64,000 nt of DNA from Ecdyonurus torrentis. Taxonomy: Eukaryota > Arthropoda > Insecta > Ephemeroptera > Heptageniidae. The stretch spans positions 4,778,436 to 4,842,435 of the forward strand of contig OX439127.1 of the NCBI GenBank assembly GCA_949318235.1, given 5' to 3'. Below the pieces are notes generated by a model. That model ran no database searches, had not been told where the DNA came from, and saw only the letters and a list, made by a program, of their open reading frames with translations. The position numbers and the translations under genes were made by a program. The stretch's first letter is position 1; every line of letters begins with the position of its first letter. This document shows, piece after piece, positions 11,605 through 22,779 of the stretch.

Positions 11605-12295
11605 TTAGGGTGAATGCATTCATGTTTAAGTCAAGGCCATGGTGGATAACTCAATAACATACGTGGCATATAGGACAACAGCTCATTTTGCCAGCTTAAA
11701 AACACTGTGCAATATTTTTGAGAGCATTGATGCTGTAAATATGTTGAATTCGTATCTCGAGTATGTGAGAAAAATAACAATACGAAAAAATTAACCGATT
11801 TCCCAAATAAAATTGGCTTAAGGGGGTAGGTGACCGACTGATATCGCAAACTAGGACGGTTGCTAATAATAATAACACAAAGTAAAGAAGAAATGTTACT
11901 TAAAAATTTAGTTATGTAAAACATGTGAAAACACGATCAAATATTTAAGTTATTACACTTTAAAGATAACATGTAAATGTGGAAATTTAAATTTGAACGG
12001 GAAATTTTAGTCAAATTAGAAATTTTTTTACAATTATAAATATCATTAAAAAAGAAATTGTACATTTTTTTTTTAATTTACTTGATTTTATTTGAAAATT
12101 ATAGTTTTGTTTTATTGAAATTAAATCATGTACTAAAAATTGTTCGGAAATATTGTTCTTCTTTTAGCGATTTCCGGTCCAAGTTGGTCCCCCACCGCCT
12201 TAAACAAAGTTTGTCCTATACTGAGCAATTTTATTCACTACTCCAGTATGGCCTCCAAGCGCATTAAATATAGCGTCATCCGCATACACCCTATA
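11605..12295 (+). mobile_element. T-family MITE split by a P2 TTAA element
   Basis: Left part 11605-11817, right part 12204-12295. The break occurs at a TTAA that intact copies carry unbroken (CGGCTTAAATAAAGTTTGTC at 42491-42510). It ends with CGCATACACCCTATA. Confidence 0.88.
11822..12199 (-). mobile_element. P2 TTAA-target element, 378 bp, nested
   Basis: TTAA at 11818-11821 and 12200-12203. The ends are imperfect inverted repeats: GGGGGTAGGTGACCGACT at the left, AGGCGGTGGGGGACCAACTT read inward from the right. Homologous in reverse to 43632-44208 and partly to 1650-2490. No coding capacity seen. The TTAA target suggests mobilisation by a piggyBac-type transposase; this is inference. Confidence 0.85.
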
Positions 12296-12549
12296 GTGAG
12301 CAGTGGTCTAAACCAAGCCAAGTGGAGGCTGACTTGAGGTGCTGGAGCTTAGAGATGTGAGGTTTGCAAGATCACGTGACACCCGTGCTCTGTGCTCACA
12401 TAAAAAAGCCGAGTCACAGTTTGCTAGTCACGTGACTAAGGATACGTATCGGTGTAAATCGTGTAGTCTCGGTGTAGAGCGGGACAAAAGGTGTGGCTTC
12501 ACTATGAACTTTGGCATCGTTGGACATGCTGTTAGCTTTTATTTTGCTA

Positions 12550-12654
12550 TTTCTTTTTTCTTTTTTTTTTTTTTTTTCTTCTTCTTCTTCTTCTTCTTCT
12601 TCTTCTTCTTCTTCTTCTTCTTCTTCTTCTTCTTCTTCTTCTTTTTTTTTTTTT
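12550..12654. repeat. Poly-T and (TTC)n tract
   Basis: Poly-T, then about 65 bp of TTC/CTT (12578-12642), then poly-T; a polypurine-polypyrimidine tract. Confidence 0.96.
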
Positions 12655-13106
12655 GTCATTTATTTACACGATATTTATGATATTGAATAGTATTGACCTA
12701 CAGAAGTGTGGATGCACATATAATTATACTTCGTGCTCAAATTTAACATTTTCTCACTTCAACCTGGTTTGATATTCCTTCTTCTTCTTCTTCTTTTTAA
12801 TTAAAAAAACAAACATATTTTTTAATTAAATATATGTTTGTATGTAAATATTTTGTTATCACAAAAGAAAATAGCTACTTCATATTTTGTTGAAGTCCAT
12901 TTCCTCATTAAAAAAATTTATATTATAAATATAAAAACATGTATATATTATGTTTTTTGTGATTTTTTAAAGTATACGATTTAAAGTGAACAATTAAGAT
13001 AGAAAGAATTACTTTAGGATGGCGCTATAGTAATTAAAACCGAAAATAATGTCCTAGATAAAATGGATTGTTACATATTAATTTTAATTTATACCTGTCG
13101 AATACT

Positions 13107-13121
13107 GGGGGGGGGGGGGGG
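13107..13121. repeat. G15 homopolymer
   Basis: Fifteen consecutive G in an otherwise AT-rich region; prone to sequencing error. Confidence 0.9.
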
Positions 13122-13216
13122 CTGCTGAAAACTAGTCTCACTTCCATACTTTATATTATAACAACTAAAAATTACATTTCAAAGTCACTCTTTAAGGGGA
13201 GTTATAACAATATTAG

Positions 13217-13450
13217 CTCGTTTTTAAAGTCATAGACAACATTAAAACTTTAAAATTTACATCCCAAAACACTTGATGGGACATACATAAAAATCCTTAC
13301 TTGGTCTTAAAACCCAATTGTAGCTCCAAGCCGGCCAAGCGCCATATTAGTGATCAGAAAATTTCAAATCGCACAACATTTCCATACTAGTTTTTGCCTA
13401 TTTCTGACGCAAATTGCATTTTTAACCATTTTTTTCGCTCTCTTTTGCAA
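13217..13450 (-). mobile_element. P1 MITE, degenerate, reverse orientation
   Basis: P1 landmarks AAAACACTTGATGGGAC, CAATTGTAGCTCCAAG, GTGATCAGAAAATTTCAA and TTTCGCTCTCTTTTGC are present. The distal third is missing. Confidence 0.7.
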
Positions 13451-14239
13451 ATTTTTTTTATTTCTTAAATAGAAATATTTTCAGTAACAAAATTAAACTT
13501 AGAAATTATATTTAGTTGTCATTAATTCTTCCACTATAATGATATAAAAACTTTTATTTGCTGTCTTGTATATTAATCTTATATATTAATATTAATAAAT
13601 TAATGTTGAGATGCAATTGCGTTCCCTCCATAGTACATACATTGAGCAGTGAGAATTGCGGCTGCCAATTACATTGCGACGCAAAAGTCACCAAAAAGTA
13701 TCACACCGGCGAGCGAGATTAATGTGCACGATCTATGCTCTGCACGGAACAAATTAACTAAAAAGAAACTATTTAGACTTTTCTTATAATAAATTTGTTA
13801 CATACATATTATACAAAGTTTTATAAGATCTAATGAGTTAACTATTTACCGCTGAAGAAATTACGTTACATATACTATAACGAGTTACTGTTTAAACTTG
13901 TCTCAAACAAGTTATTGATTTGTACTGAAAAGTTACATCTATATATCTGAAATAAGTCTTAAATTTATGTTTTGTCTGTCTATCTTAACAATTTTTAGTA
14001 TAGAAAAATGATAGACGCTAATAGTTGAAAATAATGCTCGATTTTCTATGAGCTGAAAATAAGTTATGTTAAATTATCCTTTTTTTTCCCCCTTTATTAT
14101 TATTTTCATTTTTTTTTTCTTTTTTAGCACAGAAATCATGTGATGAATACGCCATGCAGGAAAACTAGTATATAGGAGTGCTTTTACCTAGCAAGGACCT
14201 CTGCGTGATAAACTCCAATGCTTTACGCCACTTACAGTG

Positions 14240-14442
14240 GTTTAGTATTGATAATGACTTTATGTTATATTTATTTGTCTCGCAAACTCTAACAACAAAT
14301 CCAACCTGCTAACAGCATCAATGCTTTAAAAAAAAAAATAATAAAAATGGCAAAATGTATTATTTGTTCATACCGGCCCATGTTATTAAGTGGTCATATA
14401 TAGCGTTGACTTTAATATGAACGCAACTACCCTATACGATTC
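14240..14442 (-). mobile_element. T-family MITE, truncated (beta-type)
   Basis: AACAGCATCAATGCTTT, CATACCGGCCCATGTTATTAAG, then GCGTTGACTTTAATATG and a CTACCCTATA end. Shared with 19125-19800 of duplication copy 2, so it predates the duplication. Confidence 0.65.
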
Positions 14443-14815
14443 ATATCACTCAGTCATAGGTGTATAATGTATACAAGAGACTTATGTGAAGTACTATAGA
14501 CCGCAGTATAGTCAAGCCAAAGCAATGTAAGACAAATGAGTCATACAGTAAAGAATGTTATACGACATACATATACGTGTTTAGTCTATACACTAGATAC
14601 GTGCAGTCACATACAAACACTAAGATCGTTGGTTGTCTTATTTCCAGCATCAATACCAGCATGCACTGTTGACTTAAATACGCACGAACAATAATATACA
14701 CAAAATAACTGTAGTAGCTAATTTTTATATTTATTCTTTACTCATCATTACAAACTTATTTGTAACACTGCATAAGATTTACTATGACTATTAAATTGCA
14801 TTACGTTGTTATTAA

Positions 14816-15140
14816 AGCCATGGATTACATAAAAGTTTTATACACGAAATGGGATCTTCCAAATTCCAAACTGTGCACAATTTTTACCACAATGTTAATG
14901 TAGCCCCACGAGAGACCGTAAAAATACTGTAAAGTATGCAATTTAAGTGACTATTCATGTTTATGACGTCAGAAACATGCAAATATTAACATGAAAATGT
15001 TGTGCGGGTTGCATAAATTGAAATTTCTGATCACTGTTTCGGAGCTACAGTTGGGTATTGAAACAAACTAATGTTATTTATGTAAGTCCCATCACGTGTT
15101 TTGTGATATAAATGCGTATGCTTTTCTCTAATCTATTCCT
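14816..15140 (+). mobile_element. P1 TTAA-target MITE, complete, empty site in copy 2
   Basis: TTAA at 14812-14815 and 15141-15144. Copy 2 of the duplication (about 20205-20212) reads TTTATTAAATTGTACACAAG with a single TTAA and no element. Contains TGACGTCA at 14964-14971 and the satellite-like core TGTTGTGCGGGTTGCATAAA at 14999-15018. Confidence 0.9.
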
Positions 15141-15164
15141 TTAAGTTGTTCACAAGTAAGGATC

Positions 15165-15179
15165 TCTTTCTCTCTCCCC

Positions 15180-15249
<70 letters not shown>

Positions 15250-15262
15250 ACTCTCACTCTCT
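15165..15262. repeat. (CT)n microsatellite
   Basis: CT with CCC and CTCA interruptions. In duplication copy 2 the matching position (20230-20340) is mainly CA repeats, so the two copies have diverged in repeat motif. Confidence 0.95.
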
Positions 15263-15479
15263 GTGTTAAAATTCTCATCAAGTGACTACTTTAACCGCAT
15301 GTTCTTCATTTTTGGAAAAAGAAAAAAACTAAAAAAAGGTGTTCAAAATATTTTAACATTTCATTGAAGTTTTTTTAGTTATAGTTCATTTCAACTCAAA
15401 AGCTTAATTTATTTTCATTATAATAGTTTTTATGTCAATGTTAACATCTTAAATTGTAAAGAGGAAGTTTAGGGGTTAC

Positions 15480-16048
15480 CACATGACTTCTTTATTGTTA
15501 GATAATGAGAAAAAATGTTCATAAACTCACATATATTGACCCAAAACCCTTCCGTAGCACCGCAAACTCGTGATCATCCTGCGAGATATGCAATTTTCCC
15601 GTATCTTTTACGTCATATAGGTACGGGTATATACTATAGAAAATCTTTTAGCGGTTGGCATATCTTGCTCAAGGGGCTGCCATAGGTTTACGGAAGGTCT
15701 TTGGGGCAGTTTGGCTTGATATATTACATAACCGATCAAAAAATATATAAAAAAATTGTGTAATTTACGCAAATGTCATCTTAAATATGTTTTTAGTTTT
15801 TAAATAATATTTGTTTTGAGTTGTCAGTACTTACGATGCATTTTATTACTGGGGATTAAATTTTAAAACATTTATTGGTAAAAACACTTTTGTACATATA
15901 GGACCGCGAAAATATATTTTACCATTAAAATCCAGCGCGCTTTTTTCTCATAAGAATGACATTGCAAATTTAGCGTTAGTTTTGAATAATAAAAATTCTA
16001 ATAGTGGTCGTATGTACATTTAGTTGTTTTTTTCTTTGAAGAATTGAA
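15480..16048. other. Copy-1-specific unassigned sequence
   Basis: Follows the shared GTAAAGAGGAAGTTTA anchor (15457-15472) but is unlike copy 2 after 20536. Contains TTACGTCATATAGG. No coding or RNA call. Confidence 0.5.
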
Positions 16049-16071
16049 GAGAGAGAGAGAGAGAGAGAGAC
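16049..16071. repeat. (AG)n microsatellite
   Basis: Short pure AG run. Confidence 0.94.
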
Positions 16072-16445
16072 TGGAACATGTAAGGGAACAGAAAATAAGT
16101 CTTGGCTAAAGGAGAATAGGTAAACTTAGGAAACAGGTAATAACGTCATGATCAGATGTTTTTATCAAAGAAAATTTTCGAAGCTGGCTCAAGAGTTCTG
16201 GGTAGTTTATAGAATAAAATAAGTATTTCATTCTTATGCCAAGCTATAACTAATTACATGACCTATCATACAAGAACACTACGCTCTGTTTTAACTGTAT
16301 TATCGCGTGTAAAAGACGAGCAGACAAACAAGCTTCACACCAGCACACAAAGATGGTTTGTTGTCTTAAGTTGACAGCAGCATGCAGTGTTCATTAATAT
16401 ATGCATCTCAGGTAAGCAACGATACACTTTCTTATTTATAATTAT

Positions 16446-17199
16446 TTGAGCTGTAAAAAACTCGAAAATCCTTTAGACCGAGTTGAAAACTTTTAGACCG
16501 GTTTAACTCGAAACTCGGTTTCAGCTCGAAATCAAGCTAAAAACCTCGAAAACAAGCCAAAGCTCGAAAATCAAGCTAAAACTCGAAAACTCAAGGTTCG
16601 GGCTAAAGCTCGAACACGAGTTTTTCGAGCCCAAATACAAAAGCTCGATTTTTTTAAAAAAAATTCTTCTTATTTCTATGTAAGTTCGTAAATTAATTTA
16701 CATAAATGCCTAATTTTATTTTAAAATGATCTAGTAATGTTAAAATATTTAAATTTTGGAACGACAATGTGCATTCATTGATATAATGGTATTTTTTTTA
16801 TATACATTTTGCAATATGCCAACATGAAGTTATATAGACTAATGTCCATCTTAATATTTTTTATTTATTTTAAATTTTAGTTTTATTTATTATTTGCATT
16901 TAAATTAAACGCTTTTGCTTGCAGCACAATTATCATTATTATTATTATTAACTGATGTTTGAGATGTGTAGACAATGGCATCCTGTCAAAACTCTTTCAG
17001 CATCTCGATTATCGGAAAAAAAAAAAAAAAAAAAAAAAAAGCCCGATTTTAACTTAATAGCTCGTGTACTTTGACGACTCGTTTGCGGTCTCAACTCGAG
17101 CTGGCTCGTTTTCGAGCTGAAAACTCGAAAACAAAGCTTGAAACCCGGTTACTCGAAAACGTTGGACCGAGTTCAGCTCGGTTTAAATTTACAGCTCTA
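16446..17199. mobile_element. H1 non-autonomous hAT-like element, 754 bp
   Basis: Eight-base duplication ATAATTAT on both sides (16438-16445 and 17200-17207); terminal repeats TTGAGCTGTAAA and, inverted at the right, TAGAGCTGTAAA. Subterminal regions are rich in CTCGAAAA/CGAGCT motifs, a common hAT arrangement that in known hATs contributes transposase binding. Duplication copy 2 at 22050-22061 (TATTTATAATTAGGTGTCTA) is the empty site. A 25-base poly-A (17016-17040) lies inside. No transposase frame. Confidence 0.9.
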
Positions 17200-17212
17200 A
17201 TAATTATGTGTC

Positions 17213-17463
17213 TATAGGGTGTATGCGCATCACGTCATACTGAGTGCGCATTGAAGCCATACTGGATTCGTGAATAACTTTTCTACATATATATTCTGCA
17301 TATATATTTGGACATATTATTTAATAAAAGCTCTCAAAAATGGTGCGAAGTTTTGTGAAACTGACACAATGTATAATGTTCTACACTGACACGTCATGCA
17401 ATATACGTGTTATTTAGTGCTCACATATGACGTTGACTTTTATATGAATGCAAGCACCTTATG
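17213..17463 (-). mobile_element. T-family MITE (beta-type, short)
   Basis: Starts TATAGGGTGTATGCGCAT and ends near AGCACCTTATG. Its partner in duplication copy 2 is 22072-22288. Confidence 0.75.
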
Positions 17464-17516
17464 TAATGTATGTTACCAGTCTCTCTCTCTCTCTAACCTT
17501 GATCTCCATACCAAGC

Positions 17517-17800
17517 TATAGGGTGGTCACATTTATAAAAAAGTCGACGCCATATGTGAGCACTAAATAACACTATATAACAGGGGCCAGTATGAAAAAA
17601 TAGCATATTTTGCCAATTTAAAAATAATTAGCAATTTTTTTGAGAGCATTGATGTTGTAAAAAGAGGATTAATTACGTTTGCAAGTATATGAAAAAAAAG
17701 AAAAGATAAAACACCAAATTAATTCCCCCCCCCCCCCGCTCCCCCCCCCCAAAAAGAACGTTCTATGCTGAGCAATGTTGTTTATTGCTCTATATAATAA
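17517..17800 (+). mobile_element. T-family MITE (beta-type)
   Basis: TATAGGGTGGTCACATTTAT, AAGTCGACGCCATATGTGAG and GAGAGCATTGATGTTGTAAA; the right end is corrupted after two poly-C runs (17725-17750). Counterpart of 22455-22777. With 17213-17463 it forms a head-to-head pair around a CT tract. Confidence 0.75.
17725..17750. repeat. Poly-C runs
   Basis: C13, then GCT, then about ten C, within a T-family MITE; absent from the duplicate copy. Confidence 0.9.
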
Positions 17801-17938
17801 ACCTCTTTCTCAATGTGTGTCTAAATAATTTGAAAAGAAATGAAAATTTAATGATTCCAAATGAACAGCTGTTGTATGATATTAACCTAAAGATGTAAAA
17901 TTTAAATTTGTGCGTAATCCTGTCATTTCGAGAGTGTG

Positions 17939-17943
<5 letters not shown>

Positions 17944-18011
<68 letters not shown>
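17944..18011. repeat. (AG)n microsatellite
   Basis: Pure AG, about 68 bp, in the spacer between the two duplication copies. Confidence 0.96.
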
Positions 18012-18015
<4 letters not shown>

Positions 18016-18206
18016 AAATAAAATTATATTATACATATATTTTTTTACTTTAATTGTAATGAACTAATTATGTACTTTGTGTACACCAAAGGATAAATGT
18101 TATCGGTTTAAAAAATTATTAATAAATATCTTTGGCTTAAAACACGTAAAAGTATGTTTAGCATTACTCATTTAAATTTTTCAAAATCAGTGAAGTAGTT
18201 TTTTCA

Positions 18207-18259
18207 AAAAAAAAAAAAAAAAAAAAAAACAAAACAAGTAGAAGAAGAAGAAGAAGAAG
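18207..18259. repeat. Poly-A and (GAA)n
   Basis: A23 at 18207-18229, followed by short GAA repeats (18238-18259). Confidence 0.9.
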
Positions 18260-18692
18260 CAACGGTTATGTTGTATGGACATTAATTACATTATTACAAG
18301 TATGACTTATACAATATCGTATAGGTGAAATGATGCACACGAGGTGGCTGCTACGCACACGCTTGTATTTCACGAGCATGGGAAAGTTTTGTGAATTACA
18401 CAAGGAAAAAAAAAGTTAAATCTTTGCAGCTGCAAATTTTAATTAATTTTTAAATAGAAATATTTTTATTGATAACATTACAACTTAGAGAAATGAGTTT
18501 TTATTAAGTTTTTATTTCTTCCACTAATGATAGTTAAAGCTTTATTTACTGTCTGAAAATTTATTGTATAGTATAGAAAGCTGAATTAAATTATTGCTCA
18601 ATTTTCTATAAGCTGAAAATATGTTATGTTAATTTTTCTTTTTTTTTTAATGCACAGAAATCATGCGATGATTACGCAATGCAGGAAAATAG

Positions 18693-19000
18693 TATAGGGT
18701 GTATCCGCATGACGTCATATTAAGTGCGCTTGAATGCAATACTGGACTAGTGAACAACATTGCTCAGTTTAGGACAATTTTTTTTTTTTTTTTGGCTATT
18801 TTCTTAGAAGAATCGGTTAATTTTTTTATTGGTATAATTTTTCTTACATACTTGAGATACGAATTTAACCTATTAACAGCATCAATGCTTTCAAAAATAT
18901 TACATAGTATTTTCATACTGTCAAAAGCAGTTATTTTCCTATGCTGTCCATGTTATTGAGTAATCCAACATGGCGTCGACTTAAACATGTACACCCTATA
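18693..19000 (-). mobile_element. T-family MITE, complete, empty site in copy 1
   Basis: Core 18697-18996 between TATA repeats: AGTATA-GGGTGTATCCGCAT at the left and ACATGTACACCC-TATA at the right. Copy 1 at 14166-14180 has AACTAGTATATAGGAG without an insert. Target duplication is TA or TATA; the sequence cannot distinguish them. Has TGACGTCA at 18710-18717. Confidence 0.9.
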
Positions 19001-19159
19001 GGATAGGAGCGCTTTTACCTAACCACCTGTAACAAACTGAAGTGCTTTACGTTACTTACAGTGGTTTAGTAATGACAGTTTTTGTTATGTTTATTAGTCT
19101 GGCATATTCTAACAACAAATCCAACCTGCTAACAGCATCAATGCTTAAAATGTTTCTTA

Positions 19160-19705
19160 AAAAATATTAAAAGGCTTATTTGTTATAAAATCTGAAAAGA
19201 AAATTCTATAAAAATAATATAAAAATATTAATAATGAATCTTAACACTGTAATTTTACTTTTCATAAATAAAAGGATAATAAATTATTATAGATATAAAT
19301 GATACTATTAATGGCGGAACTATCGCGATTTTTCATTATAAAAATTGTATTTTTGCTATACTAAATAAATTAGTGTAAATTTATTAATGAATAAAGTCTA
19401 AATAATATCATATTTTATATAAATTGTGTTTTTGAGTTTCATTAAATTCTGAATATGTGAAAAAGTAAATGATAATGTACTTATTATTTTACAGTAAGAA
19501 TATGTTACGTTAAGATGTATTTTGATAAATGCTATTTGAAGACTGATAATTATATGTATTATGGATAATCAAAATTATGAAACACTCTGACAAGTGATTA
19601 TTGTTAAAGAACAGTCAGAGGACCATGTAAGTGGGTATGTAAGTACCTTTTTTGGCCTCTTAATAATAATCAATTATTATTATTATTATATTATTAATAA
19701 AAATT
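19160..19705. other. Copy-2-specific AT-rich insert, unidentified
   Basis: Interrupts the truncated T MITE: the matching point in copy 1 (about 14325-14348) is continuous apart from a poly-A. The insert is very AT-rich and ends in a TTA repeat (19674-19690). Its ends do not show a clear inverted repeat. Confidence 0.5.
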
Positions 19706-20229
19706 AAATTGGCAAAATGTATTATTTGTTCATACCGGCCCATGTTATTAAGTGGTCACATATAGCGTTGACTTTAATATGAACGCAACTACCCTATACG
19801 ATTCATATCACTCAGTCGTAGGTGTATAATGTATACAAGAGACTTATGTGAAGTACTATAGACCGCAGTATAGTCAAGCCAAAGCAATGTAAGACAAATG
19901 AGTCATACAGTAAAGAATGTTATACGACATACATATACGTGTTTAGTCTATACACTAGATACGTGCAATCACATACAAACACTAAGATCGTTGGTTGTCT
20001 CATTTCCAGCATCAATACCAGCATGCACTGTTGACTGAAATATGCACGGACAATAATATACACAAAATAACATATTATAATATATAATATAATATGTATA
20101 ATATATGTAATGAATAATATATTTATTCATTACTCATTATAAACTTATTTGTAACAATGCATAAGATTTACTATAAATATTAAATTGTATTTATTATTTA
20201 TTAAATTGTACACAAGTAAGGATAATGGA

Positions 20230-20239
<10 letters not shown>

Positions 20240-20321
<82 letters not shown>

Positions 20322-20335
20322 ACAAACACACACAC
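20240..20335. repeat. (CA)n microsatellite
   Basis: CA repeats flanked by CTCTCT on both sides. Confidence 0.97.
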
Positions 20336-20664
20336 TCTCTCTGTTAAAATTCTCATCAAGTGACTACTTTGCCAGCATGTTGCTCGTTTTTAGAAAAAGA
20401 AAAAAGTGTTTAAAATATTTTAATATTTCAATGAAGTTTTTTAGTTGGTTCATTTCCACTAAAAACCTTAATTTATTTTCATTGCAATAGTGTCTTAACT
20501 GTCGATGTTGACAATTTAAATTGTAAAGAGGAAGTTTAAAAAAAAAATCCGGTGTGTCACAAATAATCCAATAAGAATAGAAAATTAGGGTTTTGATTCT
20601 GCAATCCCTTACGTATCTGATTGTTTACATTGATATCATTTAATTATAATACTAAATTTATATA

Positions 20665-20920
20665 ATAATGCATGCGCAAGACGTCATATTTAATGCGTTC
20701 TGAAACCATTCTGGAGTAATGAATAACATTGCTCAGCATAAGAAAGGCTTCTTGGTTACTAAACTTATACTTATTGAACCTATATCAACAGCTTAAATAA
20801 TGCTCTCAAAAATATTGTTTAGTGTTTTCAAACTGTCGAAATTATTCATTTTCCTTTGTAACTTATGTTATTGAGTGATATAACATGCAAGGCATCGACT
20901 TTAATATTGATGCATATTAG
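20665..20920 (-). mobile_element. T-family MITE, diverged ends
   Basis: ATGCATGCGCAAGACGTCAT, CATTCTGGAGTAATGAATAA, TGCTCTCAAAAATATTG, GGCATCGACTTTAATATTG. The terminal TATAGGG is not preserved. Confidence 0.7.
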
Positions 20921-20949
20921 ACACTAAAAATAATTTTTCTTGCTAAAAT

Positions 20950-21225
20950 CAAAATTATATAATTCGCCCTTTTAATGTCGTAAAAACTCGGTTTCCATCG
21001 TAAAACTTCGAATTTTGTCTACGTCACACAAGGTGTGATTGCCAACAGACCCACGTGGTCTCTCAGGTACAATACAGTATGTTCCTGGAAGAGTAGAAGG
21101 GACAAAAAAAAATTCACCTCCTTCGTCGCTTGAAATTTCCCCTCTTGATTATGATTTACCTTGTATGATGTTTTATACCTGGTGCTACCTAGGCAAACTA
21201 CGCCACCTGGCTCAAATAAGATAAA
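20950..21225 (-). mobile_element. H2 hAT-type MITE, internally deleted copy
   Basis: Reverse-complement similarity to both ends of 36631-37325: GTAAAACTTCGAATTTTG and ACCACGTGG..CTCTCAG-type segments, then AAATTTCCCCTCTTG and CTACCTAGGCAAACTACGCC. The middle of the element is missing. Confidence 0.7.
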
Positions 21226-21239
21226 AAATATTTTCCTCT

Positions 21240-21740
21240 CTCTCTCTCTCTTGAAGTGTTTAGAAGAGTTTGTTCCGGAAAGTTAGTGAATCTCATTAAT
21301 AGTATAGTGATTGGCTGCCCAACAAAATAAGACACATTCATTGCTTGATATTGTTTTTTTGAGCCGATAAAAGTGAGTCACTTGTTGAGCATGGAACTTT
21401 TTTTTTGTGAACACGCCAAAAAAATTAATACCATAATTTATTTAATTATTTAATAAGTAGACATTTAACCTAGTAGAACACAGGTATAATTAAACTAACA
21501 TACTACCTAAGGCAGGTGCACTTTGCAAAAATAAAGGTGTGCCTAACTTACATTAAGTGAAGTGGAATGTAGTTTATAACTACCTGTTCCAAATTCAAGT
21601 GTACTTATTGCAAAATAAAAAAATCATGTACCTGCCATAAGTAGACATTTATTTCCGTAACGTTTCATTGATTCTTATCAGGTCAAAATTTCTAAACCAA
21701 GAAATAGCAATGATCAACCATATATTATAAACGTAGTAAA
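21240..21740. other. Unassigned AT-rich sequence
   Basis: Short CT run at 21236-21252; nothing else recognised. Confidence 0.45.
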
Positions 21741-22069
21741 CAGGTAATAACGTCATTATCAGATGTTTTTAACAAAGGAAAATTCGAAGCTGGCTCAAAA
21801 GTTGTGAGTAGTTAATAGAATAAAATAAGTATTCCATTCTTATGCCACGCTATTACTAATTACATGACCTATCATACAGGAACACTACGCTCTGTTTTAA
21901 CTGTATTATCGTCTGTAAAAGACGAGCAGAAAAACAAGCAACAAGCTTCACACCAGCACACAAAGATGGTTCGTTGTCTTTAATTGACAACAGCATGCAG
22001 TGTTCATTAATACATGCATCTCATGTAAGCAAACGATACACCTTCTTATTTATAATTAGGTGTCTATAG

Positions 22070-22288
22070 AGTGTATGCACATCACGTCATACTGAGTGCG
22101 CATTGATGCCATACTGGATTAATAAATAACATTTCTAAGCCTATATAGCACAAATGTCATTTTTGGACATATTATTTTAAAAAAAGTTTTCAAAAATAGC
22201 GCAAAGTATTAATCGGGCATGCAAGAGTGTTATTTAGTGCTCACATAAGGCGTTTACTTTTATATGAATGCAAGCACCCTATGTAATG
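22070..22288 (-). mobile_element. T-family MITE (beta-type, short)
   Basis: CTATAGAGTGTATGCACATC to AAGCACCCTATG. Counterpart of 17213-17463. Confidence 0.75.
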
Positions 22289-22299
22289 TATGTTACCAG

Positions 22300-22309
22300 T
22301 CTCTCTCTC

Positions 22310-22374
<65 letters not shown>

Positions 22375-22389
22375 GTGTGTCTCTCTCTG

Positions 22390-22426
<37 letters not shown>

Positions 22427-22427
22427 C
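22300..22427. repeat. (CT)n and (GT)n compound microsatellite
   Basis: CT with scattered GT and TAT, then pure GT at 22395-22424. Counterpart of the short CT run at 17480-17494: a large expansion in this copy. Confidence 0.96.
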
Positions 22428-22452
22428 TCTCTAACCTTGACCTCCATACCGA

Positions 22453-22777
22453 GCTATAGGGTGGTTGCATTTATATAAAAGTCAACGCCATATGTGAGCA
22501 CTAAATAACATGGGGTGGTATGGAAAAATGACACATTTTGCCAATTTACAAAAGCTTGGCATTAATTTTGAGAGCATTAATTGATGTTGTTAACAGAGGA
22601 TTAAATAGGTTTTCAAGTGTGTGATAATAATAAAAATAAATAATAAAAAAGCAAATTAACTTTCCGATGAAAAAATAAAAACGTTATATTCTGAGCAATG
22701 TCGTTCATTGCTGCATTATGACATCGAAGCACATTCATTATTATGACGTCATGCACATCATGAACCCTATACAACAA
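22453..22777 (+). mobile_element. T-family MITE (beta-type), near complete
   Basis: CTATAGGGTGGTTGCATTTA, AAGTCAACGCCATATGTGAG, GAGAGCATTAATTGATGTTG, GAGCAATGTCGTTCATTGC, then TGACGTCA at 22744-22751 and a CCCTATAC end. Confidence 0.8.
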
Positions 22778-22779
22778 AA

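Larger units (their letters stand above)
12296..13216. other. Unassigned, with paired E-box palindromes
   Basis: Positions 12340-12540 are less AT-rich and carry two TCACGTGAC sites about 54 bp apart (12372-12380 and 12426-12434), the second within CTAGTCACGTGACTAAG. A T/TTC tract follows. The rest is AT-rich with a G15 run at 13107-13121. No gene recognised. Confidence 0.45.
13455..17815 (+). repeat. Tandem segmental duplication, copy 1
   Basis: Collinear with 18425-22780 and in the same orientation. Anchors: 14142 with 18655 (CAGAAATCATG), 14348 with 19712 (GGCAAAATGTATTATTTG), 14770 with 20159 (GCATAAGATTTACTAT), 16140 with 21747 (TAACGTCAT..TCAGATG), 17498 with 22434 (ACCTTGA.CTCCATACC). 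This copy uniquely carries the P1 at 14816-15140 and the H1 element at 16446-17199. Confidence 0.9.

Noticed and set aside
13217..13450. Independent repeat family
   Set aside because: Landmarks match P1 in order, so it is a degenerate P1 and not a new family.
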